From an uncultured Collinsella sp. (lineage in GTDB: Bacteria; Actinomycetota; Coriobacteriia; Coriobacteriales; Coriobacteriaceae): DNA of 62,133 nt. Location of the stretch: assembly GCA_959601045.1 (NCBI GenBank), contig CAUGNZ010000010.1, forward strand, positions 1 through 62,133, read 5' to 3'. The position numbers were made by a program, and so were the translations under genes. Positions within the stretch are counted from its first letter, which is position 1. The number at the start of each line of letters is the position of its first letter. The notes under the pieces were generated by a model, which saw only the letters and a program-made list of their open reading frames with translations, did no database searches and had not been told where the DNA came from. Shown here piece after piece: positions 33,052-42,632 of this stretch.

Positions 33052-33390
33052 CTACACCGCGGCGGGGCCGTGTTCGCCGGTACGGATGCGGATGACTTCT
33101 TCGACCGGCTCGACCCAAATCTTGCCGTCGCCGACGGCACCGGTGCGAGCGGCGTTGCAGATAATCTCGACAATGCCATCGACATGCTCGTCGGCGCAAA
33201 TAAGGGTGAACTGCACCTTGGGAATCGTGTTGACAAGCAGCTCGTTGCCGCGCACGTATTCCTTCCAGCCATGCTGCGCGCCGCAGCCCTGCACCTGGTT
33301 GATGGTCATGCCGCGAACATCGGCAGCAAACAGCGCGTCTTTGAGAACCTCAAGCTTCTCAGCACGAACGATCGCCGTAATTTTCTTCAT
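33052..33390 (-). CDS. glnK: P-II nitrogen regulatory protein
   Basis: 112 residues, standard PII length. Trimeric sensor of ATP/ADP and 2-oxoglutarate that plugs the ammonium channel when nitrogen is plentiful. T-loop RGNELLVNTIPKV (48-60) has Leu at position 51, where enterobacterial GlnB/GlnK carry the uridylylated Tyr; C-terminal block TGAVGDGKIWVEPVEEVIRIRTGE is canonical. Follows amt on the same strand, the usual amt-glnK pair. A neighbouring Tyr46 exists but control by uridylylation at 51 is excluded by sequence. Confidence 0.95.
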   Translation of the reverse strand: MKKITAIVRAEKLEVLKDALFAADVRGMTINQVQGCGAQHGWKEYVRGNELLVNTIPKVQFTLICADEHVDGIVEIICNAARTGAVGDGKIWVEPVEEVIRIRTGEHGPAAV

Positions 33391-33425
33391 AGTGAATTCC
33401 TCTCAATAATCAGCGTATCCCTTTA

Positions 33426-33446
33426 CATGAGACGCGGGTTTCCCAG
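33426..33446. repeat. Partial copy of the 33499 palindrome arm
   Basis: GGTTTCCCAGGTGCCG repeats, with one change, GGTTTCCCAAGTGCCG at 33500-33515. It stands 70 bases away in the amt-glnK spacer. Confidence 0.5.
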
Positions 33447-33498
33447 GTGCCGTAAACCAACCTCAGAGATCAAAAAAGTTCAACTGACTGGTCTTAGC

Positions 33499-33597
33499 AG
33501 GTTTCCCAAGTGCCGCAGATTGCCGTGAAAGAGGAGCGAAGCGTACTTAAGTACGTGAGCGACGATTGAACGGCAAGGTGCGGTGCTTGGGGAAGCT
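33499..33597. repeat. 99-bp symmetric imperfect palindrome in amt-glnK spacer
   Basis: Outer arms GGTTTCCCAAGTGCCGCA and the inverse of CGGTGCTTGGGGAAGC, then a TTGCCGT/ACGGCAA pair, then GCGTACTTAAGTACGT at the centre (about 33548). Runs up to the amt stop codon. Looks like a repetitive extragenic palindrome; it separates amt from glnK. Confidence 0.7.
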
Positions 33598-33598
33598 G

Positions 33599-34876
33599 CT
33601 AATCGAGTCCGGAGAATGAGGGGTATGCGCTCTCGCCGTGCTGACTCGCGTCCAAGCCCAGCGCCTCGTCGGCCTCGTCCACACGCAGGCTGCCGTGGAA
33701 CAGTGCCTTGACCACCGCGGCGATCACCAAGTCGAGCACCAGCACAATAACGACCGTCACCACAATGCCCAAAATCTGCGAGACGAGCAGCGACACGTCG
33801 CCCGTGTAGAACAGGCCACCCTTACCGGTCCACGAGAGCTCCGGCACGCAAAACAGACCCGTGAGCACGCCGCCCAAGATGCCGCCAATGCCGTGGCAGC
33901 CAAACGCGTCGAGCGCGTCATCGTAGCCAAACTTGGTCTTGAGATGACTGATAGCCAGGTAGCAGACGGGCGATACGATCAGGCCCATGACCAGCGCTGC
34001 CCACGGTTCGACAAAGCCCGCGCCCGGCGTGACCACCACGAGGCCCGCGACCAGACCGGTGCTAGCGCCCACCAGCGTGGGTCGACCGGTGTGCACGTGC
34101 TCGACGGCGAGCCACGAAACCATGCCCGCCGCGCTGGCCGTCACGGTGTTGAGGATGGCGAGTGCCGCCACGGCGTCGGCCTTGAACTCGCTGCCGCCGT
34201 TAAAGCCAAACCAGCCAAACCAAAGCAGGCCGGCTCCCAGCGCCACAAACGGGACGTTATGCGGACGGTAGCTCACCATGCCAAAACCGCGACGACGGCC
34301 GAGCATCAGGCAGAGGATCAGGCCGGTAAGACCAGACGAAATGTGCACCACGTCGCCGCCGGCAAAGTCGAGCGCGCCGATGATGTCACCGATAAAGGAG
34401 CCCTCGCCGCCCCAGACCATGTGGGCGAGCGGCGCATAGACCACGAGCAGCCAAATGCCCAGGAAAGCCGTCATGGCGCCAAACTTAACGCGGCCGGCCA
34501 GGCTGCCCGTGACGATGGCGGCGGTGATCATGGCAAACGCCATCTGAAAGGCGATGTTGATGATCTGGGGGTAGACGGCGCCGTCCGCGGCGTTGCCCTC
34601 GGCCGCCCGCAGCACCTGGTTGAGCACCGGCAGGCACAGCAGCTGGTCAAGGCCTCCAATAAACGGACTCGAGCCGTCGCCACCGTAGGCCAGCGACCAG
34701 CCGGCAACAATCCACAGCACACCGACCAGGCCAATGGCGCCAAAGCACATGAGCATGGTGTTGATGACATTTTTGCGCCTGGACAGGCCACCATAGAAAA
34801 ACGCCAGACCCGGTGTCATTAAAAACACGAGCATGGTGCAGATGAGCATAAACGTTGTCGATCCCGTATCGTACAT
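33599..34876 (-). CDS. amt: Ammonium transporter Amt
   Basis: 425 residues with 11 membrane segments expected. Signatures: MTPGLAFFYGGLSRRKN near the N-terminus, DFAGGDVVHISSG (pore His, about 160-172) and DAFGCHGIGGILGG (second pore His, about 300). ATG at 34876 follows AAGGGAGAGCGA; the frame is open upstream but non-homologous. Trimeric ammonium channel gated by GlnK, encoded next. A large palindrome sits in the 208-base gap between the two genes, so differential expression is plausible. Confidence 0.95.
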   Translation of the reverse strand: MYDTGSTTFMLICTMLVFLMTPGLAFFYGGLSRRKNVINTMLMCFGAIGLVGVLWIVAGWSLAYGGDGSSPFIGGLDQLLCLPVLNQVLRAAEGNAADGAVYPQIINIAFQMAFAMITAAIVTGSLAGRVKFGAMTAFLGIWLLVVYAPLAHMVWGGEGSFIGDIIGALDFAGGDVVHISSGLTGLILCLMLGRRRGFGMVSYRPHNVPFVALGAGLLWFGWFGFNGGSEFKADAVAALAILNTVTASAAGMVSWLAVEHVHTGRPTLVGASTGLVAGLVVVTPGAGFVEPWAALVMGLIVSPVCYLAISHLKTKFGYDDALDAFGCHGIGGILGGVLTGLFCVPELSWTGKGGLFYTGDVSLLVSQILGIVVTVVIVLVLDLVIAAVVKALFHGSLRVDEADEALGLDASQHGESAYPSFSGLD

Positions 34877-35074
34877 TCGCTCTCCCTTGGTCGCATGAAC
34901 GTTGTCGGCGCCCATAATGCGGCCGAGGGGCAACTGGTGTAGACCAGATACGGGGTTGTTAAACACTGCGTTGTCGAATGGAAACGGTGCCGCAATCTTG
35001 GAAACGGCGCGGCAACGGACGCGAAACGAACGGGAAATACGCGAGCAAGGAAGCCGTGAGCGCACCCGCCCCAA

Positions 35075-36094
35075 CTAGCGCCGGAACAGCTCGCGAGCTC
35101 GGTCGCGGAGGTCGGTAGCTCGAATGACACCTTCGTAGCGATTGATGCGCAGACGCGGGAAGGCGTTAAAGAAGCGTAGGTCGCGGCGGCTGAGTGACAC
35201 GCTCGGCACCGGGCGGCTCATGCGCTTGCCGGCAAGGCGACGACTGAGCGACGGACGCGGCATGCTCGGCGCGGCATCGGCCACGCGGCGGGCGGCAAGC
35301 GCCAGGCCGCGAGCACCATCCGCGATAAACGTCGGCATCGAAGCCTTCTCGCGCAGAGCATCGAGCGCGGCGTCACCCAGCTCGGCCAGCCACGCGTTAA
35401 CGGCACGGCTACGGATGTGCGTCTGTGCTACCGAGTCAATCGTAGAATCGGGAATACGTTCGAGCATTGAGTCCGAGGCATCGGCAAGCGACTCATTGAT
35501 GCGGTCGGCAAGGTCGGCCCGGACGCGCTCCAGCTGATCGGACAGACGCCGCCAGCTCGCCAACGAGCACACCGCGTCGACCATCATCGCGACCGCGATG
35601 ATAAAGGCGGACAGCCGCATAATCAGCACCGGCAGATGGCCAAGCAGCCCCAGCAATGCCGGCTCCACTAAACGGCAAATGCACAACGCACCCAAGCCAA
35701 ACGCGCAGGCCCAGTACAGACAGATGCGTCCATGCAAATTAAACGGCAGGTGCGAGTAATCCCAAAAGCGCGCGCCTGTTGTTTTTTCCAATAGAAGGCC
35801 CACACTGTACTCGATTACGCTGCATACAAGCGCCGCGGCGACAAACTGGCTCGAGGCATCCGGAATCCCGCGCAGCAAAAGCCAGCAGGCTATGCCGCCC
35901 ACACCATAGATAGGACAACACGGCCCCAGCAAAAATCCGCTGTTGGCAAATCGCCCGTGATTGAGCATTGCGCAGACTGTCGACTCCCACACCCAGCCGC
36001 AAAAACCGTAGAAGGCAAACGAGAGCACCAGCGCCGAGAGCGGACAGGCGGCAAGCGTCGCGCCGTCAAATGCCATGTCGATCGCGGTCCCCAC
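35075..36094 (-). CDS. CmpB-type putative ABC permease domain protein
   Basis: 339 residues. N-terminal half has about five membrane segments with FAFYGFCGWVWESTVCAMLN, GFLLGPCCPIYGVGG and FWDYSHLPFNLHGRICLYW, the signature of the PF06541 (ABC_trans_CmpB) family. The C-terminal half is Arg-rich and cytosolic. No ATPase partner is adjacent and transport is unproven. Its end overlaps no neighbour; the 198 bases to amt hold nothing recognisable. The HD-protein gene lies just upstream and may be in the same transcript (gap of 3 bases). Confidence 0.78.
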   Translation of the reverse strand: MGTAIDMAFDGATLAACPLSALVLSFAFYGFCGWVWESTVCAMLNHGRFANSGFLLGPCCPIYGVGGIACWLLLRGIPDASSQFVAAALVCSVIEYSVGLLLEKTTGARFWDYSHLPFNLHGRICLYWACAFGLGALCICRLVEPALLGLLGHLPVLIMRLSAFIIAVAMMVDAVCSLASWRRLSDQLERVRADLADRINESLADASDSMLERIPDSTIDSVAQTHIRSRAVNAWLAELGDAALDALREKASMPTFIADGARGLALAARRVADAAPSMPRPSLSRRLAGKRMSRPVPSVSLSRRDLRFFNAFPRLRINRYEGVIRATDLRDRARELFRR

Positions 36095-36097
36095 CGT

Positions 36098-36655
36098 CTA
36101 CCCTCTCCTCTTTTCGCTCGATTCTTTGCTCGAGCCGTCGCTCGAGCCCTCGTTCAAATCGTTCGCGCCGCCTTTGCGCGGCAGACGGCCGGCAATCGTC
36201 TCGCGCAGCGCGCACCATTTATCCGCCAGGCACACAATCCATGCCTCACGGCACGTCGGCGGCACCGGCACCAGCGGAAACATATGACGCACGATGATAT
36301 TCCGCTCGCGCGACGTCAGCTCAAAATCCTCTTCGGCACGCGCCAGGGCAAAAAATGGATGCCGAAATCCGTGCAGACGATGGCTCGGGTCGGGGTCATG
36401 CCAATCGTAGAGAAAGTAATCGTGTAACAGGGCCCCGCGCAGCAGCGAGGCACGGTCGACCGAAATGCCAACACGGCCCAGGTGCTCGGCAAAAGACAGG
36501 CTCGCCCGCGCCACCGAGGTCACATGCGCATAGACCGTCACGTGGCCATGCTGGATAAACTCACACGTCAGGTCCAAGCGGCCCGCCTGGGCCAGCTGAC
36601 GGGCGGCATTGTCGACCTCGCGCGCGATACTCTCGGCACGAACGGTATCGGACAT
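36098..36655 (-). CDS. HD-domain phosphohydrolase-like protein
   Basis: 185 residues from the ATG at 36655, which follows CTGGAAGGAGGCCGC. Contains an HD-type metal site: HVTVYAHVTSVARAS (about 38-52), LLRGALLHDYFLYDWHD (about 70-86) and a downstream RHMFP/D pair. Proteins of this build are uncharacterised hydrolases in Clostridia and Coriobacteria. The last 20 residues are a Ser/Glu/Lys-rich tail. Likely cotranscribed with the CmpB-type gene that begins 4 bases on. Confidence 0.75.
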   Translation of the reverse strand: MSDTVRAESIAREVDNAARQLAQAGRLDLTCEFIQHGHVTVYAHVTSVARASLSFAEHLGRVGISVDRASLLRGALLHDYFLYDWHDPDPSHRLHGFRHPFFALARAEEDFELTSRERNIIVRHMFPLVPVPPTCREAWIVCLADKWCALRETIAGRLPRKGGANDLNEGSSDGSSKESSEKRRG

Positions 36656-36883
36656 GCGGCCTCCTTCCAGCGGCTCTCGGCGGCAAGTCGCAGCCTGCAC
36701 GCAATGAATAAAATCATCATCGAATTTACTAGTATGGCATCGGACAAAACGTTTTGCCCCGCCAGTTGGCGAATTACCGCGCCGCCGTCACATATCAAAC
36801 GCCAAAATGTGCGAGACTGTCTTGTGCAATTGTGCCGGCCGAGGGAGCGCCGGCGCTCGATTCGCATGGAGTAACCCACAACG

Positions 36884-38665
36884 ATGCTGCTTACGCAAAC
36901 GACAACGCCCGAGGACGTCAAGGCTCTTAATCGCGCCGAGCTCCCGCAGCTCTGCGGCGAGATTCGCCACGCCATCCTCGAAAGCTCCGCCGCCGTCGGC
37001 GGGCACGTTGCCCCCAACCTGGGCGTCGTTGAGCTCACGGTTGCGCTTCATCGCGTGTTTAACTCCCCCATCGACAAGATTGTCTTTGATGTTTCGCACC
37101 AGACCTACGCCCACAAGGCGCTGACTGGGCGCGCGTACACTTATATCGACCCGGCACGCTACGGCGAGGCCTCTGGTTTTGCCAATCCTGACGAGTCCGA
37201 GCACGACCTGTTCGCCATGGGCCACACCTCCACGTCGGTGAGCCTGGGCTGCGGCCTAGCGCACGCTCGCGACCTGGCGGGGGATACATACAACGTCATC
37301 ACCATCATTGGCGACGGCTCGCTTTCGGGCGGCCTGGCGTTTGAAGGCTTTAACAATGCCGCCGAACTCGATAGCAACCTGATCATCATCGTCAACGATA
37401 ACGACCAGTCCATTGCCGAGAACCACGGTGGCCTGTATCGCAATCTGGCCGAGCTACGCGCCAGCAACGGCACCTGTGAGCGCAACGTTTTCCGCGCGAT
37501 GGGGCTCGACTACTGCTATCTGGACACCGGCAACGATGTGTTGGCCCTGGTCGACACGCTGCAGGAGCTGCGCGATATCGATCATCCCATCGTGCTGCAC
37601 GTCTCCACCGCAAAGGGCAAGGGCTTTGAGCCAGCCCAGAGCGACCCCGAGCGCTGGCATCATGTGGGTCCGTTTGACATGGCGACTGGGCGCAAGCTCT
37701 GCCCGGGCCATCCGAGCGAGCCTGCGCCGCGCACCTATGCCGACATTACGGGCGAGGCGCTCAGCGCCGCCATCGAGCACGATCCGCAGGTCGTGGGCAT
37801 CACGGCCGCCACGCCCTACATCATGGGCTTTACACCCGAGCTTCGCGCCGCCGCCGGCAAACAGTTCGTCGATGTGGGCATTGCCGAGGAGCACGCCGTG
37901 ACCTTTGCCACCGCGCTTGCGCGCTCGGGTGCCAAGCCAGTCTTTGGTGTGTACGGCACGTTTTTGCAGCGCGCCTACGACGAGCTGTGGCACGACCTGT
38001 GCCTCAACGATGTCCCCGCAACCATCCTGGTGTTTGGCGCATCGATCTTTGGCACCACATCCGAGACGCATCTTTCGTTCTTTGATATTTCTATGCTGGG
38101 CGCTCTCCCCAATATGCGTTACCTGGCGCCTTCCTGCATGGAGGAATACCTATCCATGCTGAGCTGGTCGCTCGACCACCGCGAGCATCCCGTGGCGATT
38201 CGCGTGCCGGGCATTGGCTTGGTAAGCCGCCCCGATCTTGCGCCTGCCGAGGACGCCGATTACGGCGCCGTTCGTTACAACGTGGTGTGCCAGGGTCGCG
38301 ACGTGGCCGTGCTCGCGCTTGGCGATTTCTTTGAGCTGGGCGAGCGCGTGGCAAACCGTCTGACTGCCGAGTACGGCATCGAGGCCACGCTCGTCAACCC
38401 GCGCTATGCAACCGAGCTCGACCGCGAGTTCCTCGACAGCCTTGCCGCCAAGCATCGCGTTGTCGTCACCCTCGAAGACGGCATCTTGGACGGCGGCTGG
38501 GGCGAGCGCGTCGCGTGCTACTTGGCCTGCACGCCCGTGCGCACGCGCACCTTTGGCATCGCCAAGGGCTTCCCCGACCGCTACGACCCCAACGAGTTGC
38601 TCGCTCAGAACGGCATGACGGCCGAGAACATGGCCGCCGAAGCCGTTAGGCTACTTAACGAGTAA
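36884..38665 (+). CDS. dxs: 1-deoxy-D-xylulose-5-phosphate synthase
   Basis: 593 residues, a little shorter than the common 620. Thiamine-diphosphate enzyme that joins pyruvate and glyceraldehyde-3-phosphate, committing step of the MEP isoprenoid route. Motifs: HVAPNLGVVELTVALHRVF (about 44), FDVSHQTYAHK (about 69), GDGSLSGGLAFEGFNNA (TPP site, about 143) and VGIAEEHAVTFATALA (catalytic Glu, about 332). Start ATG follows GGAGTAACCCACAACG. Ends in its own terminator, followed by a repeat array. Confidence 0.95.
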   Translation: MLLTQTTTPEDVKALNRAELPQLCGEIRHAILESSAAVGGHVAPNLGVVELTVALHRVFNSPIDKIVFDVSHQTYAHKALTGRAYTYIDPARYGEASGFANPDESEHDLFAMGHTSTSVSLGCGLAHARDLAGDTYNVITIIGDGSLSGGLAFEGFNNAAELDSNLIIIVNDNDQSIAENHGGLYRNLAELRASNGTCERNVFRAMGLDYCYLDTGNDVLALVDTLQELRDIDHPIVLHVSTAKGKGFEPAQSDPERWHHVGPFDMATGRKLCPGHPSEPAPRTYADITGEALSAAIEHDPQVVGITAATPYIMGFTPELRAAAGKQFVDVGIAEEHAVTFATALARSGAKPVFGVYGTFLQRAYDELWHDLCLNDVPATILVFGASIFGTTSETHLSFFDISMLGALPNMRYLAPSCMEEYLSMLSWSLDHREHPVAIRVPGIGLVSRPDLAPAEDADYGAVRYNVVCQGRDVAVLALGDFFELGERVANRLTAEYGIEATLVNPRYATELDREFLDSLAAKHRVVVTLEDGILDGGWGERVACYLACTPVRTRTFGIAKGFPDRYDPNELLAQNGMTAENMAAEAVRLLNE

Positions 38666-38667
38666 AA

Positions 38668-38705
38668 AACCTCCGCAAGGGAAGCACCCCTGCGGAGGTT
38701 TTTAT
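38668..38705 (+). terminator. Terminator of dxs
   Basis: AAAACCTCCGCA pairs with TGCGGAGGTTTT around a 13-base loop, followed by TTATTTT. Confidence 0.9.
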
Positions 38706-38720
38706 TTTCGCGCGCGATTA

Positions 38721-38937
38721 TCTCAATCTGTAACATCTAGGGCCCGAATTCCCGTCTAACTGTTACAGATCTAGACAAACCGTCTTTGCCCCTGACCTTT
38801 GTCTCAATCTGTAACAGATAGAGACCTTTTGGCCGTCTAACTGTTACAGATCGAGACATTCGAATTCCCCTGAAGAGAAAATCTCAATCTGTAACAGTTA
38901 GAACCCATTTCCTCGTCTACCTGTTACAGATTGAGAC
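38721..38937. repeat. Three tandem hairpins built on CTGTAACAG
   Basis: Units at 38721-38776, 38801-38857 and 38882-38937. Each is TCTCAATCTGTAACA, about 25 bases, then GTCTAACTGTTACAGAT plus GAGAC. The arms are near-identical across units while the loops differ. Not a CRISPR: units are palindromic hairpins, spacers are 24-25 bases and no cas gene is near. Confidence 0.85.
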
Positions 38938-38970
38938 AAAGCAGCGAGACAGGCCACCACATCTGCAAGA

Positions 38971-39005
38971 ACCACCACAAAGGTGCCTGTCCCTTTATGG
39001 TAGGT
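38971..39005 (-). repeat. GGGACAG hairpin element, CACCACAAAG subtype
   Basis: ACCACCACAAAG pairs with CTTTATGGTAGGT with mismatches; loop GTGCCTGTCC. Same subtype as the copy at the lgt stop, but here no gene ends at it. Confidence 0.65.
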
Positions 39006-39120
39006 AGAATAACCCATAAGGTAAGTATGTTTCTGAGTTATTTCGTGTTGACCCATTTGAGCGGGATAGGGTATAACTCTACTCAACCGCTAGGGATTTT
39101 ATTGAGAAAGGTGTTCTACC

Positions 39121-40116
39121 ATGAGCAAGAACCTCTCCCAGCAGGTCGTTCTCGACCGCCGCGGCTTCGTTGCCGCCACCTTCGCAACCGTTGCCGGCCT
39201 TGGTCTTGCCGGCTGCTCCGACACCAGCGCCGAGGCCGACAAGGATTCCGCCGTCGGCTCCTCCAAGAGCTCCGAAGATACCGAGGCTTCCACCATACTC
39301 GATGCCAAGGCATTCGACAAACTCGTCGACAACGGCCCCAAGGCCGATGACGACGCCATCGCCGCCAGCACCTGGGCCACGGCCGTCAAGGACGCCGGTG
39401 TCTTTAAGATCGGTGGCGTTCAGACCTCCACACTTTTCTCCCTCCTCAACGAGAAAGACGGTCAGACCCGCGGCTTCGACGCCGGTATCGCACAGCTCCT
39501 GTCCAACTACATTCTGGGCGAGAACAAGGTCGAGATCACCCAGGTGACCTCGGACACGCGCGAGTCCGTCCTGCAGAACGGCCAGGTCGACGCTGTCTTT
39601 GCCACCTACACCATCACTGACGAGCGCAAGAAGCTCGTCTCCTTCGCCGGTCCCTACTACTACACCCAGCAGGCTATCCTGGTGCTCGCCGACAACGACG
39701 ACATCAAGAGCGTCGACGACCTGGCCGACAAGAACGTCGCCGTCCAGTCCGGCTCCAACGGCCCCGCCATCCTGGAGGAGTTCTCCCCCAAGGCCAGCCA
39801 ACAGGAGTTCAAGACCGACGAGGAGGCCCGCCAGGCACTTCAGCAGGGCCGCGTTGACGCCTACGTCATCGACAACAACATGCAGCAGAGCGCCCTGGTC
39901 CGCGAGCCCGGCAAGTACAAGATTGCCGGCAAGCCCTTCGGCAGCAAGGAGCCCTACGGCATCGGCCTGCCGCTCGATTCCGACGGTGTCGCCTTTGTCA
40001 ACGACTTCCTTAAGAAGATCGAGGACGATGGCACCTGGACCGAGCTGTGGCAGATCTGCATTGGCGACCGTACGGGCGACACCAATGTTCCCGAGCTGCC
40101 CGAGATCGGCGCCTAG
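39121..40116 (+). CDS. Amino acid ABC transporter substrate-binding lipoprotein
   Basis: 331 residues. Twin-Arg-containing N-terminus (DRRGFVAATFATVAGLG) ending in the lipobox LAGC, Cys at 32, then a Ser/Ala/Asp linker and the SBP_bac_3 fold with ATYTITDERKKLVSFAGPYYYTQQAILV (about 160-187) and AVQSGSNGPAILEEF. Periplasm-facing binding protein, probably for glutamate or another polar amino acid given the family. Start ATG follows GAAAGGTGTTCTACC. First gene of a four-gene importer. Confidence 0.92.
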   Translation: MSKNLSQQVVLDRRGFVAATFATVAGLGLAGCSDTSAEADKDSAVGSSKSSEDTEASTILDAKAFDKLVDNGPKADDDAIAASTWATAVKDAGVFKIGGVQTSTLFSLLNEKDGQTRGFDAGIAQLLSNYILGENKVEITQVTSDTRESVLQNGQVDAVFATYTITDERKKLVSFAGPYYYTQQAILVLADNDDIKSVDDLADKNVAVQSGSNGPAILEEFSPKASQQEFKTDEEARQALQQGRVDAYVIDNNMQQSALVREPGKYKIAGKPFGSKEPYGIGLPLDSDGVAFVNDFLKKIEDDGTWTELWQICIGDRTGDTNVPELPEIGA

Positions 40117-40204
40117 GCAGCGAGCCTAGTAACGGCCGCTACGAAACCATACGGAAACGCACGATGCGCTTTATTGCGCTAAACTGTTTCCTCACTGAGT
40201 TGTC

Positions 40205-40230
40205 GGGGCTTCCGTACACACGGGAGCCCC
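40205..40230 (+). terminator. Attenuating terminator inside importer operon
   Basis: GGGGCTTCCG (40205-40214) pairs with CGGGAGCCCC (40221-40230), followed by TTTCCTT. Between the binding-protein and permease genes it would let the binding protein be made in excess. Confidence 0.65.
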
Positions 40231-40254
40231 TTTCCTTACCGGCGGGAGGTCCGC

Positions 40255-40914
40255 ATGAGTCTCTCCGAGCTCTGGTCACTCTATGGCCAGAACTATATCG
40301 ACGCGCTGCTAGCAACCTGGGGCATGACGCTTGAGTCGTTTGCCATCGCCATGGTGCTGGCCGTCGCCGTCACCGTGATGCGCGTGTCGCCGCTCAAGCC
40401 GCTGCGCGTCTTTGGCGACCTGTATGTCCAGGTCTTCCGTAACATCCCCGGCATCGCGCTGCTCATTATCGTCGTCTATGCGCTGCCCCCGCTCAAGGTC
40501 GTCCTGCCCTACCGCACCTGCGTCATCGTCGCCACAGTGCTCTTGGGTTCTGCCTTTGGCTCCGAGAACTTTATGAGCGGCATCAACACCGTCGGTGTCG
40601 GCCAGGTGGAAGCCGCCCGCTCGCTGGGCATGAGCTTCAGCCGTATCCTCGCCAAGATCGTGATTCCGCAGGCGCTGCGCTCGAGCGTGCTGCCCATGAC
40701 CAACCTCTTTATCGCCGTCATGCTCACCACCGCGCTCGGCAGTCAGGTGCCGCTTAAACCGCAGGAGCTCACCGGCGTGGTGAGCTACATCAACACGCGC
40801 TCGCTCGGCGGCGTCGCCGCGTTCTTTATCTCGGCGCTCGGCTACCTGGGCACGGCCTTTGTGGTGAGCCACATTGGCAACTATATCGATAAGAAGGTGA
40901 GGATCCTCCGATGA
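40255..40914 (+). CDS. Amino acid ABC transporter permease (first)
   Basis: 219 residues with five membrane segments and the EAA loop AARSLGMSFSRILAKIVIPQALRS (about 120-143), which docks on the ATPase. ATG follows GGCGGGAGGTCCGC. Overlaps the next permease start by 4 bases (ATGA), so the pair is translationally coupled. Confidence 0.92.
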   Translation: MSLSELWSLYGQNYIDALLATWGMTLESFAIAMVLAVAVTVMRVSPLKPLRVFGDLYVQVFRNIPGIALLIIVVYALPPLKVVLPYRTCVIVATVLLGSAFGSENFMSGINTVGVGQVEAARSLGMSFSRILAKIVIPQALRSSVLPMTNLFIAVMLTTALGSQVPLKPQELTGVVSYINTRSLGGVAAFFISALGYLGTAFVVSHIGNYIDKKVRILR

Positions 40915-41744
40915 GCAAGCACTCCTCCCCCGCGCTCACCATGCGCGATGCGCTCTACGAGGCTCCCGGCCCCAAGATGCGCGCCAAGATTCGCATCGGC
41001 ACCGCCATCTCGCTGGTTGCCGTCGTCGCACTCGTTGCCCTCGTGTTGCAGCGCTTTTATGTGACCGGCCAGCTTTCGGTCCACTATTGGTATTTCTTTA
41101 CGCACCTCACCACTTGGAAGTTCCTGCTTGCCGGCTTTGAGGGCACCGTTAAAGTCGCACTCACCGCTGGCGCCATCGCGCTGGTGCTCGGCCTTGCCCT
41201 TATGCTCGGTCGCACCAGTGACATTAAGCCGCTGCAGCTGGTCTGCCGCGTGCTCACCGATTTCTTCCGCGGCGTGCCGAGCCTGCTGTTCATCTACTTC
41301 TTCTTTTTGGTGCTGCCCCAGTACAAGATCGCGCTGCCGTCGTTTTGGATGCTCACGCTTCCCGTCGCGCTCGCCGCAGCCGGTGTACTGGCCGAGATCT
41401 TCCGTGCCGGCGTCAACGCCGTGCCGCGCGGCCAGGTCGAGGCTGCCCAGGCGCTCGGCCTCTCCAAAGCTAAAATCACCTTTAAAATCGTATTGCCCCA
41501 GGCTATTCGGTTTATCATTCCGTCGTTGATTTCGCAGCTCGTGGTCGTCGTCAAAGACACCACCGTCGCCTACGTGGTGAGCTACCCCGACCTCATGCAA
41601 AACGCCCGCGTGCTCATTACCAACTACGATGCCCTCGTGTCGGTCTACCTAGTAATCGCGGTCATCTATATCCTCATCAACGTCGCGATCAACAAGGCCG
41701 CTGTCTATGTTTCGCACAAGACCGGCGCGACCATCATCCGCTAA
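40911..41744 (+). CDS. Amino acid ABC transporter permease (second)
   Basis: 277 residues. About 30 extra residues precede the first membrane segment. EAA loop: VEAAQALGLSKAKITFKIVL (about 180-199) followed by PQAIR. Forms the heterodimeric channel with the preceding permease, as in the GltJ/GltK arrangement. Confidence 0.92.
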   Translation: MSKHSSPALTMRDALYEAPGPKMRAKIRIGTAISLVAVVALVALVLQRFYVTGQLSVHYWYFFTHLTTWKFLLAGFEGTVKVALTAGAIALVLGLALMLGRTSDIKPLQLVCRVLTDFFRGVPSLLFIYFFFLVLPQYKIALPSFWMLTLPVALAAAGVLAEIFRAGVNAVPRGQVEAAQALGLSKAKITFKIVLPQAIRFIIPSLISQLVVVVKDTTVAYVVSYPDLMQNARVLITNYDALVSVYLVIAVIYILINVAINKAAVYVSHKTGATIIR

Positions 41745-41780
41745 CGCTTTACCATTTCGAGTCATAAGGAGCCGAGCACC

Positions 41781-42545
<765 letters not shown>

Positions 42546-42632
42546 CCCCATTGCCACGCGGGCAAATTCATCAGTAACGTTTGCCCCGCGCCACCCCTGT
42601 GCCATGTTCACCCGAATTCGAAAGCCACGCCC

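Noticed and set aside
38721..38937. CRISPR array
   Set aside because: Only three units, each itself a hairpin with alternating arm orientation, short variable loops and no cas genes.
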